From: Nitrospirota bacterium
GTDB taxonomy: Bacteria > Nitrospirota > Nitrospiria > Nitrospirales > NS-4
Reading direction: 5' to 3'
Assembly (NCBI GenBank): GCA_005877855.1
Contig: VBOF01000038.1
Coordinates: 1-8,172 of the forward strand
DNA length: 8,172 bases
Shown here one piece after another: positions 1 through 5,430 of this stretch; within the stretch, counting starts at the first letter, position 1, and each line of letters begins with the position of its first letter. The translations under genes were made by a program, and so were the position numbers. Below the pieces are notes generated by a model, which saw only the letters and a program-made list of their open reading frames with translations, was not told where the DNA came from and did not search any database.

Positions 1-47
1 ACCTGATCCCGGATGATTGAACTGATCTCTTCCGCCTTGATCTGCAT
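1..47 (-). CDS. atpA: F1 ATP synthase subunit alpha, N-terminal 15 codons (cut by window edge)
   Basis: Read leftwards from ATG at 47-45, the visible residues are MQIKAEEISSIIRDQ. This is the typical start of AtpA, the non-catalytic nucleotide-binding subunit of the F1 head of the membrane ATP synthase. A clear Shine-Dalgarno, AAGGAG, lies at 61-56 on the minus strand, 8 nt before the ATG. The gene follows atpH after a 30-nt gap, the usual delta-alpha order of F1 operons. Only the N-terminal tail is visible; the P-loop and the rest lie outside the window. The identification therefore rests on a short but very characteristic N-terminus plus gene order. Confidence 0.9.
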   Translation of the reverse strand, partial: MQIKAEEISSIIRDQ

Positions 48-77
48 GCGTGCTGCTCCTTAGGCTCTAGCGTGCGG

Positions 78-617
78 TTACGTTCGTGTGAGGATAGACC
101 GCAGACGTTCCAGTTGCCCGCGGACCGTTCCGTCGTACACCCGGCTGCCGAAGCGAATCTCCAGCCCGCTGATCACGTCGGGATCAACCTGGACCGCCAA
201 GTCGACCTGGCCGCGCGTCGCCTGCTCGAGCCGCTTCCGGATCGCGGCTTGTTGCGCATTGGAAAGCGGCCGGGCGGCTACGACCTGGACCGCCTTGCGA
301 TTGGAGGCCTGGTCGGCGAGCTTGCCGAAGGCGTCGCTGATCTCCCGGATGAAGACGATGCGGTTCTTGCGGACGACGTGGGCAAGGAACCGGCTGGTGA
401 TCGGCGGGCACCCGGCCTGGGCCGCCACCTGATTGACGACAGCGGCCTTCTCCTCCTTGGTAAAGACCGGACTCAACAGCAGGGCGCGGAACTCACGGGA
501 GACGGCGAAGGCTTCGGCCAACAGACGGAGCGCCGCGGCGGTCGGGCCGATCCCGGACGGATCCTGTAAGTCGAACAGAGCCTTCGCGTATCGCCGTGCA
601 ACCGCCGTCTGGACCAC
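78..617 (-). CDS. atpH: F1F0 ATP synthase subunit delta
   Basis: The 179-residue protein has the length expected for bacterial ATP synthase delta (the OSCP homologue), which joins the top of the F1 head to the peripheral b-stalk at the cytoplasmic face of the membrane. The N-terminal pattern TAVARRYAKALFDL (residues 4-17) starts the helical domain that binds alpha. The C-terminal stretch GLEIRFGSRVYDGTVRGQLERL (about 151-172, given here only to name it) corresponds to the conserved GG..I.IGDRV.DGSVRG.L family signature. The start is GTG at 617-615: an in-frame TGA lies only one codon upstream, and the conserved N-terminus begins three codons in. The ribosome site is poor (an AAGG about 13 nt upstream). 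It is the first gene after a predicted promoter, with atpA 30 nt downstream. No atpF (b subunit) precedes it; mnmA does. Confidence 0.96.
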   Translation of the reverse strand: MVQTAVARRYAKALFDLQDPSGIGPTAAALRLLAEAFAVSREFRALLLSPVFTKEEKAAVVNQVAAQAGCPPITSRFLAHVVRKNRIVFIREISDAFGKLADQASNRKAVQVVAARPLSNAQQAAIRKRLEQATRGQVDLAVQVDPDVISGLEIRFGSRVYDGTVRGQLERLRSILTRT

Positions 618-677
618 TTGTCAGTAACCGCCTTGCTGGTGTCAGTTCGTGCTGGCAGGCTGACTCAAGGGAGGCGC

Positions 678-706
678 ACCATAACACGAAAGCCCAATGC
701 TGTCAA
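678..706 (-). promoter_or_regulatory. Predicted sigma70-type promoter of the atpH-atpA operon
   Basis: On the minus strand a perfect -35 TTGACA (706-701) is followed by a 17-nt spacer (700-684) and a -10 TATGGT (683-678; 4 of 6 consensus bases). Transcription would begin near 671, leaving a leader of roughly 50 nt before the atpH GTG at 617. The promoter lies entirely in the 104-nt gap between the mnmA stop and atpH. This is a sequence match only; no start-site data are available. Confidence 0.65.
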
Positions 707-721
707 GCAGTTCGCCCCGTT

Positions 722-1813
722 TCAGTCCGCACGGCGTCCGGCTTCGATGATCCCGCCGCCCAGCACCCGGTCTCCCTGATAAAAGACCGCAGACTGCCCT
801 GGGCTGAGGGCCCGCTGGGGCGAGTCAAACTCGACGCGCAGCCGCCCGCCCCCCAGCGGCCAGATCGTGGCCGGAGCCGCCGGGCTCGCGTAGCGGACCT
901 TGACCTCGGCGCGAACCGGTTCGGCCAGCCCATCCACGCTCAGGAGGTTGAGATCGCCGACGAGGCAGGAGGACTCCAGCAGATCTTCCTCAGGACCTAC
1001 CACGACGGTATTGCTGGCGGCGTTCACGCGCACGACGTAGAGGCGCTGCGCCGCCGCGAGCCCAAGCCCGCGTCGCTGGCCCGGAGTATAGAACGGCACT
1101 CCGCGATGTACACCCACCACCCCCCCATCCGTGCCGACGAACGGCCCTGGCCGCGCGGCTTGCGGGGCCTGCTCCTCCAGGAAACTGCGATAGTCACCCT
1201 TCGTCACGAAGCAGATCTCCTGGCTCTCCTTGACCTCGTCCGCCGGCAGTCCGATCGCTTCCGCCTTGGGCCACACGTCCTCCTTGCGCATGCCGCCGAC
1301 GGGAAAGTGGATGCGAGGCAGCCATGCTCGGTTCAGGCGGTACAGGAAATAGCTCTGGTCCTTCCTGGGATCCCCTCCCTTATGCAAGTGCGGCCGCCCC
1401 GTGTCGTCCGGCAGGAGCCGCGCATAGTGGCCTGTGGCCACGTAGTCCGCCCCCAGGTCCCGTGCGGCCTCCATGAGGCATCCGAACTTCACCCGCTCGT
1501 TGCACCGCACGCAGGGGTTCGGCGTCAGGCCCGCCGCGTAGCCATCGATGAAGTCCTGCACGACCGCCGAGCGGAAGCGATCCCGGACGTCGAGGACCTG
1601 ATGCGGAATGCCCAACTGCTGGGCCACAAAGCGGGCGATGCCGATCTTGCAACAGCCCCGCTCCTGCCACTTCTTCGAGGTCGTCGCATCGCCCTCAGGC
1701 TCCCATGTCTGAAGCGTGACTCCCTGGACCTGATAGCCCTGCTCCACGAGGATCGCCGCGGCGACGGCGCTGTCCACCCCGCCCGACATGCCAACCACAA
1801 CCGTCTTCTTCAT
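722..1813 (-). CDS. mnmA: tRNA-specific 2-thiouridylase MnmA
   Basis: MnmA (TrmU) uses ATP and sulfur from a persulfide relay to convert wobble U34 of Lys, Glu and Gln tRNAs to 2-thiouridine in the cytoplasm. The PP-loop ATP-binding motif GMSGGVDS is at residues 8-15. The first catalytic cysteine is Cys101 in NPCVRCN. The second, the persulfide cysteine, is Cys201 in SQEICFV. TGHYARL (127-133) and the TPGQRRGLG region (243-251) are further family signatures. The C-terminal beta-barrel runs to residue 363, a normal length. ATG at 1813 begins two nt after the TAA of the upstream bactofilin, so translation is probably coupled; the ribosome site is a diffuse G-rich stretch. The gene is intact, with all key residues present. 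It appears to end the par-bactofilin transcript, ahead of a fresh promoter for atpH. Confidence 0.97.
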   Translation of the reverse strand: MKKTVVVGMSGGVDSAVAAAILVEQGYQVQGVTLQTWEPEGDATTSKKWQERGCCKIGIARFVAQQLGIPHQVLDVRDRFRSAVVQDFIDGYAAGLTPNPCVRCNERVKFGCLMEAARDLGADYVATGHYARLLPDDTGRPHLHKGGDPRKDQSYFLYRLNRAWLPRIHFPVGGMRKEDVWPKAEAIGLPADEVKESQEICFVTKGDYRSFLEEQAPQAARPGPFVGTDGGVVGVHRGVPFYTPGQRRGLGLAAAQRLYVVRVNAASNTVVVGPEEDLLESSCLVGDLNLLSVDGLAEPVRAEVKVRYASPAAPATIWPLGGGRLRVEFDSPQRALSPGQSAVFYQGDRVLGGGIIEAGRRAD

Positions 1814-1815
1814 CG

Positions 1816-2265
1816 TTACCGAGCCCCGCCCCGTTGCGAGACGGGGACCTTCGCCGCATGCGGCGCGGCCTTTCGCGGCTCTTCCACGGCTCTACTCTTG
1901 GCCCGCCCTTCCGCCTCGCAGGTCCCGTGCAACTGCACCCCTTCTTCCACTTTCAGAAAGGGCGTCTTCAGGTCGCCGTTCAGCACAGCGGACGGGAGGA
2001 GTTGCACCCGTTCGGTCGCCGTTAAGTTCCCGTTGATCGTCCCGCCGCTGACGATTGTGCCAGCGCTGATGTCGCCCTCAATCACCGCATGCTCGCCGAG
2101 GATCACAGTGCCCTTAGAATAGATGGCGCCAGACACCATGCCGTCGATGCGAACCGTACCCTCGAAGGTCAAGGTTCCCTTGAACTCGAACCCCCGCGCC
2201 AAGAAGGTGAACGTCTCCTCCCCGGCCAGCTCGAACTCTTTGTGCTTGCTGGTCGATCCGAACAT
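1816..2265 (-). CDS. Bactofilin paralogue 3 (polymer-forming cytoskeletal protein)
   Basis: The 149-residue protein has the bactofilin architecture: a short N-terminal tail, a right-handed beta-helix core (about residues 19-117) built from repeated G-x-(V/I)-x-(I/V)-x-G turns such as GTVRIDG, and a basic, proline-containing C-terminal tail (about 120-149). Bactofilins polymerise without nucleotide into filaments at the inner membrane and act as scaffolds. I chose ATG at 2265. A TTG three codons upstream is also in frame, but it has no ribosome site, and MFGSTSK resembles the bactofilin N-terminal membrane-binding peptide. The ribosome site is weak (GGA close to the ATG). The stop is 2 nt before mnmA and the start is 18 nt after paralogue 2. 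Core wording such as GEHAVIEGDISA is shared with paralogue 2, so these two are the closest pair by eye. The specific role is unknown. Confidence 0.92.
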   Translation of the reverse strand: MFGSTSKHKEFELAGEETFTFLARGFEFKGTLTFEGTVRIDGMVSGAIYSKGTVILGEHAVIEGDISAGTIVSGGTINGNLTATERVQLLPSAVLNGDLKTPFLKVEEGVQLHGTCEAEGRAKSRAVEEPRKAAPHAAKVPVSQRGGAR

Positions 2266-2283
2266 GCTGTCCAAGAGTCTAGC

Positions 2284-2727
2284 TTAGGCGCCGCGCATCC
2301 GTGCGACGCTGGTCAGTTGTTGCTGGGCTACCTCGCGCCCCCCGTCCAGGGCCTTGATCTCTCCCCGTCCTGCCACATCGCACATCCCGTACAAGTGGAC
2401 CCCTTCCTCGATGGAGAGCAGGGGGGTCTTGATAGTCCCCGTCACGACCCCGGCGGACAAGAGTTGGACCTTCTCGGACGCAACGATGTTCCCGTTGATG
2501 TGGCCCCCGCTGACCACAACATCGGCGCTGATGTCGCCCTCGATCACCGCATGCTCGCCGACCATCAGCGTGCCTTTCGTATGGATCTCTCCTTCCAGCC
2601 GGCCATCGATGCGAATCGTTCCTTCGAAGTGGATGATCCCCTTGAACTGCGCCCCCTTGCCGAGGAAGGTGAACGGCTCGTCGCCGTTCATTGTGTACAC
2701 GTTGCCCTTCTCGCGTTTTGACCACAT
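2284..2727 (-). CDS. Bactofilin paralogue 2 (polymer-forming cytoskeletal protein)
   Basis: The 147-residue protein carries a bactofilin beta-helix core at about residues 17-117. Its signatures are GTIRIDGRLEG (36-46), the GEHAVIEGDISA turn (57-68) and the closing LLSIEEGV strand (103-110). The N-terminus MWSKREK has a hydrophobic residue followed by basic residues, like known membrane-targeting peptides of bactofilins. The C-terminal tail (about 120-147) is polar and probably disordered. The start is well supported: a GAGGAG Shine-Dalgarno at 2740-2735 lies 7 nt before ATG 2727. It begins 26 nt after paralogue 1 ends. By family knowledge the product forms apolar, nucleotide-free filaments at the inner membrane. 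Whether it co-polymerises with its neighbours cannot be read from sequence. Confidence 0.93.
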   Translation of the reverse strand: MWSKREKGNVYTMNGDEPFTFLGKGAQFKGIIHFEGTIRIDGRLEGEIHTKGTLMVGEHAVIEGDISADVVVSGGHINGNIVASEKVQLLSAGVVTGTIKTPLLSIEEGVHLYGMCDVAGRGEIKALDGGREVAQQQLTSVARMRGA

Positions 2728-2753
2728 AGATGTTCTCCTCTACCCAGCCCTGC

Positions 2754-3227
2754 CTAGCCCACCGTCTTCATCGTGGAGCTGACGCGGATGGGCGTGACAG
2801 AACCGCCAGCGGGCGCCCTGCTCGCCTCAGGCTGCTCCGCCTTGGCCATCTCTAGGCTTCCGTTGAAGAGCACACCTTCTTCGATCGAGAGCAACGGCGC
2901 CTTGACCGACCCGTTCAAGACGGCCGGCGCCTGCAGCCTGACCTTGCCGGACGCGGTGATGTCGCCGGTGATCTTGCCGCGGCTGATCACTGTGCCGGCG
3001 GTAACTTGGGCTGTGATGACCGCATCCTGCCCGACGAGCAGCACCCCCTCCGTGTGGATTTCCCCATCCAGCCGGCCATCGATGCGGACCGTGCCGTTGT
3101 ATGTGATCACGCCTTTGAACTCGACCCCGCGCCCCACAAAGGCGATCACTTCGTCTTCCCTTGCCTCGGGGTCCTGCCCTTCCAGTTCCGCGTTCTGCTT
3201 TTCCGCCATCTCACCCTTTTTCCACAT
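2754..3227 (-). CDS. Bactofilin paralogue 1, directly downstream of parB
   Basis: The 157-residue protein is the first of three tandem bactofilins. It has a longer acidic N-terminal tail (residues 8-27), a beta-helix core at about 27-126 with GTVRIDGRLDG (45-55) and LLSIEEGVLFNG (112-123), and a C-terminal tail rich in Ala, Pro and Ser. The start MWKKGEM fits the short hydrophobic-plus-basic membrane-binding peptide seen in other bactofilins. An excellent Shine-Dalgarno, AAGGAGG (3240-3234), lies 6 nt before ATG 3227 and fixes the start. It follows parB after 45 nt with no visible terminator, so it is probably co-transcribed with parAB. In Myxococcus xanthus a bactofilin gene also follows parB, and other bactofilins there anchor the ParABS machinery. 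A similar scaffold role is an inference here. Confidence 0.93.
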   Translation of the reverse strand: MWKKGEMAEKQNAELEGQDPEAREDEVIAFVGRGVEFKGVITYNGTVRIDGRLDGEIHTEGVLLVGQDAVITAQVTAGTVISRGKITGDITASGKVRLQAPAVLNGSVKAPLLSIEEGVLFNGSLEMAKAEQPEASRAPAGGSVTPIRVSSTMKTVG

Positions 3228-3272
3228 CGCAGACCTCCTTATGCTAGAGAACCTGAGTTAAAACCCACACCG

Positions 3273-4106
3273 TTATCCCATGATCAGGTCAATAACCCGC
3301 TCCAGGTCAGCCGGCGAATAATACTCAATGACTATTTTCCCTCCTGTTTTCCCCTCGATCAGACGCACCTTGCTTCCCAGCCGCCGCGCCATCCGCTCCT
3401 CGATCTCGCTGGGACGGCGGCCCTTGCGCGGTTGGGCCGAGCGGACTGCGCCGTGGTTGGACCGCAATAACCGTTCGAGGTCCCGCACCGACAGACGTTC
3501 CATCACGGCGCGTCGCCCCAGGCGGACCTGCTGGTCCGGATCGGAAACGGCCAGCAGAACCTTCGCATGCCCCAGGGACAACTGGTCGTTCTCGACCCAC
3601 GCCTGCACCTCCGATTGGAGCGCCAGGAGCCGCACGGTGTTGGCGATCGACGAGCGCTCCTTGCCGAGTTGCTTGGCGACCGCCTCCTGCGTGAGCCCGA
3701 ACTCCTTGATGAGGCGCTGGTAGGCCCGCGCAGCCTCCATCGCATTGAGATCCTTGCGCTGGAGGTTTTCGATCAGCGCCATCTCCATCGCCTCGGCATC
3801 CGTGGCCAAGCGAACGATGGCCGGAATTTTTTTCAGGCCCGCCACTTTGGCCGCGCGCCAGCGGCGCTCACCAGCGATCACCTCGTAGCCGCCGTCCCCC
3901 AGTCGCCGGACCAGGATCGGCTGCAGCACGCCTTTCGCCTTGACCGAGTTGGCCAGCTCTTCGAGCTCGGCCGCGTTGATGGCGCGGCGCGGCTGGAAGG
4001 GGTTGGGCGAGACGAGCGAGAGCGGAATCTCCTCGATCTCATCCCGCCCCGCAGTGGCAACGGGAATCAGCGTGTGCAGGCCTCTACCAAGCGCCTTTTT
4101 TTGCAT
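3273..4106 (-). CDS. parB: Chromosome partitioning protein ParB (CTP-dependent DNA clamp)
   Basis: ParB binds parS, hydrolyses CTP, and slides and spreads on DNA to build the centromere complex moved by ParA. The 277-residue protein has all parts in order. The N-terminal ALGRGL (5-10) is the ParA-stimulating tail. NPFQPRR (35-41) and GERRWRA (79-85) form the CTP-binding pocket. ENLQR (113-117) precedes the helix-turn-helix (about 137-160), which is followed by the LSLGHAK segment (177-182). A basic linker leads to the C-terminal dimerisation domain (about 235-277). ATG 4106 lies inside the 3' end of parA, giving a 23-nt overlap in another frame, with AAGGAAG (4123-4117) as ribosome site about 10 nt upstream. 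Likely targets, two parS-like sequences, lie at 4919-4934 and 6117-6132. The gene is intact. Confidence 0.98.
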   Translation of the reverse strand: MQKKALGRGLHTLIPVATAGRDEIEEIPLSLVSPNPFQPRRAINAAELEELANSVKAKGVLQPILVRRLGDGGYEVIAGERRWRAAKVAGLKKIPAIVRLATDAEAMEMALIENLQRKDLNAMEAARAYQRLIKEFGLTQEAVAKQLGKERSSIANTVRLLALQSEVQAWVENDQLSLGHAKVLLAVSDPDQQVRLGRRAVMERLSVRDLERLLRSNHGAVRSAQPRKGRRPSEIEERMARRLGSKVRLIEGKTGGKIVIEYYSPADLERVIDLIMG

Positions 4107-4860
4107 GGGCCACCACTTCCTTGGCCAGGCTCAGGTACGCCTGCGCCCCGGAGGACGCGACGTCGTACATGAGCACCGGAGCCCCGTGGCTTGGCGCCTC
4201 CGCCAGCCTGATGTTGCGGGGAATCACGGTTTTGAACATCGAGTCCGAAAAATGCTTACGTATCTCCTCGGCTACCTGGCAGTGCAGGCTGTTCCTCCCG
4301 TCAAACAAGGTTACGAGGATGCCTTCCACGACCAGCGCCTTATTCAAGGACCGGCGCACCATCTCAACGGTCTGCATCAACCGCCCGAGTCCCTCCATCG
4401 CGTAGAACTCGCACTGGACAGGGACCAGCAGACTATGGGCAGCCACCAGAGCGTTCACGGTCAGGAGCCCCAACGCCGGCGGACAATCCACCAGCACGAA
4501 TTCGTATTGGCTGGCCGCATCCCCAAGGGCGTGCCTCAGGATTAACTCCCGGTTCTCCACAGTGGCCAGCTCGACTTCCGCCGCAGCCAGGTCCGCTTCG
4601 GAGGGGACCACGTCAAGGCGAGGAACGGTTGCCTTCACCAGCGCTTCCGAGACCTTACGACCTCGGACCATGACGTCGTAAGTCGAAAGCGCGATGCCCT
4701 CCGGGTCGACCCCGATGCCGCTTGTGGCATTGGCCTGCGGGTCCAGGTCCACCAGGAGGACCGTCCGTTCCGCCACCGCCAAGGACGCCGCGAGGTTGAT
4801 AGCGGTCGTCGTCTTGCCGACCCCACCCTTCTGATTGGCGATGGCGATGATCCGCCCCAT
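4084..4860 (-). CDS. parA: Chromosome partitioning ATPase ParA (Soj type)
   Basis: ParA dimerises with ATP on the nucleoid and is released by ParB-stimulated hydrolysis, which pulls the parS-ParB complex along. The 258-residue protein has the deviant Walker A KGGVGKTT (11-18), the A' box VDLDPQ (37-42), the Walker B VLVDCPP (122-128) and the VPVQCEFYAMEGL segment (147-159). It lacks the N-terminal helix-turn-helix of plasmid type Ia ParA proteins, so it is the short Soj-like chromosomal form. I prefer ATG 4860. An in-frame TTG at 4881 would lie between the -35 and -10 of the predicted promoter, and the conserved sequence begins right after the ATG. No Shine-Dalgarno is visible, which fits the very short predicted leader. 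It overlaps parB by 23 nt. Confidence 0.97.
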   Translation of the reverse strand: MGRIIAIANQKGGVGKTTTAINLAASLAVAERTVLLVDLDPQANATSGIGVDPEGIALSTYDVMVRGRKVSEALVKATVPRLDVVPSEADLAAAEVELATVENRELILRHALGDAASQYEFVLVDCPPALGLLTVNALVAAHSLLVPVQCEFYAMEGLGRLMQTVEMVRRSLNKALVVEGILVTLFDGRNSLHCQVAEEIRKHFSDSMFKTVIPRNIRLAEAPSHGAPVLMYDVASSGAQAYLSLAKEVVAHAKKGAW

Positions 4861-4871
4861 CGAAGAGGCCC

Positions 4872-4900
4872 ATGCTAGCAACTGAGCGCGAAGGTGTCAA
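4872..4900 (-). promoter_or_regulatory. Predicted promoter of parA-parB with a near-leaderless start
   Basis: On the minus strand, -35 TTGACA (4900-4895) is perfect, the spacer is 17 nt (4894-4878) and -10 is TAGCAT (4877-4872; 4 of 6 consensus). Transcription would start near 4866-4864, only about 4-6 nt before the parA ATG at 4860. That agrees with the absence of a Shine-Dalgarno. A parS-like site ends 18 nt upstream of the -35, so bound and spreading ParB could affect this promoter. This is a sequence-based prediction. Confidence 0.6.
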
Positions 4901-4918
4901 CGAAAGGATGGATCGGAG

Positions 4919-4934
4919 CGTTCCACGTGGAACA
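4919..4934. promoter_or_regulatory. parS centromere site (near-consensus)
   Basis: The sequence CGTTCCACGTGGAACA matches the palindromic parS form TGTTCCACGTGGAACA at 15 of 16 positions, with only the first base differing, and contains a perfect 14-bp palindrome (4920-4933). parS is the loading site for ParB, whose gene lies nearby. It sits 18 bp upstream of the predicted parA -35 box and left of the repeat array in the rsmG-parA spacer. Confidence 0.9.
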
Positions 4935-4959
4935 TTGTTGCATGGAGAAAACCACGAGC

Positions 4960-5103
4960 GGGCCCTGTCATCGAGCCACCGGGGCACCCGTTGCTCTTTG
5001 ACCGGGTCCTGGCCCCGCATAACCCAGCGCAGCCGGGGAACCCGTTGCTCTCGGAGTGGGTCCTGTCGACGAGCAGCCCCGCTGAGCCGGGAACCCGTTG
5101 CTC
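4960..5103. repeat. Imperfect 54-bp tandem repeat in the rsmG-parA spacer
   Basis: Two full units (4981-5034 and 5035-5088), a partial third (from 5089) and a partial leading unit (4960-4980) line up. The shared 11-mer ACCCGTTGCTC stands at 4986-4996, 5040-5050 and 5093-5103 (spacing 54 and 53). GGGTCCTG follows at 5004-5011 and 5058-5065, with a GGGCCCTG relative at 4960. Each unit starts GGGG(C/A)A or GGGAA and ends in AGCC. The units have clearly diverged. Read on the minus strand they give repeated peptide-like strings, but the reading frames shift between units and nothing suggests coding. Function is unknown. Confidence 0.75.
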
Positions 5104-5334
5104 CTTCCTTTGCAACGGGTGGCTTCGGCGTTGCAGCCACGCGGACTCGCCTGTAGGCTCTCTGGCTCATCGGGGCGCCCCGCTCGGCACCACCCACTCC
5201 AACTGCAACGGGTCGAGACGCCGTTGAGGCCACGCAGCCCCGGCTGTACGCCCTGCGCTGGGCACCCGTTGCATTCCCAGAGCAACGGGTAACCCGGGCG
5301 CCCATGCGGTGTCACCCGCTCGATTGCAAGGGGT
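4986..5334. repeat. Array of six ACCC...GGGT inverted-repeat elements
   Basis: This is most of the 570-nt stretch without a gene between rsmG and parA. Six short palindromic elements, each beginning ACCC and ending GGGT, lie at 4986-5007, 5040-5061, 5093-5120, 5192-5213, 5264-5290 and 5314-5334. Two are perfect 9-bp inverted repeats of ACCCGTTGC/GCAACGGGT: 5093-5101 with 5112-5120 (10-nt loop), and 5264-5272 with 5282-5290 (9-nt loop). The elements at 5040 and 5192 are near-copies in opposite orientation (19 of 22 bases). A separate 12-bp palindrome, CGGGGCGCCCCG, is at 5171-5182. The remaining spacer is GC-rich without a recognisable gene. The array could be REP-like DNA, protein-binding iterons or RNA hairpins; I cannot tell which. 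Confidence 0.72.
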
Positions 5335-5352
5335 CAAAGCTTGCGCGGCAGA

Positions 5353-5383
5353 CCGGCAAGCCACAGTCGCTGTGCTCCGCCGG
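5353..5383. other. GC-rich hairpin downstream of rsmG
   Basis: CCGGC (5353-5357) pairs with GCCGG (5379-5383), and inside it CACAG (5362-5366) pairs with CTGTG (5370-5374) around a 3-nt loop. A small internal loop separates the two stems. It lies about 50 nt past the rsmG stop, where a transcript end would be plausible. No T-run follows on the minus strand, so it is not a canonical intrinsic terminator. It may simply help end or protect the 3' end of the mnmEG-rsmG transcript. Confidence 0.4.
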
Positions 5384-5430
5384 CCCCACGCGGCACCACC
5401 CGCGAGAAAGGAATGGTACGTCTCGTCTGA

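Noticed and set aside
596..2122. A 508-codon open frame on the plus strand opposite mnmA and bactofilin 3
   Set aside because: The opposite strand encodes intact MnmA with all catalytic residues and a bactofilin. Long antisense frames are expected in GC-rich genes, and this one has no family features.
2263..2274. Upstream TTG start for bactofilin 3 at 2274 (3 residues longer)
   Set aside because: No ribosome site precedes it, and the ATG at 2265 gives an N-terminus like those of the other bactofilins.
4858..4881. Upstream TTG start for parA at 4881 (7 residues longer)
   Set aside because: It lies between the -35 and -10 of the predicted promoter, so it would not be on that transcript. The added residues are not part of the ParA family start.
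4960..5334. CRISPR array
   Set aside because: Repeats are diverged, occur in both orientations and have uneven spacing (about 47 to 96 bp), and there are no cas genes.
4897..5364. Several small open frames on both strands in the rsmG-parA spacer
   Set aside because: Their repeated peptide-like strings come from the DNA repeats and shift frame between units. None has a good ribosome site or family resemblance.
4861..5430. The rsmG-parA spacer as a replication origin
   Set aside because: No DnaA-box cluster or AT-rich unwinding segment is visible. The region is GC-rich and its repeats are unlike DnaA boxes. Nearness to the origin is still likely from gene order and parS.
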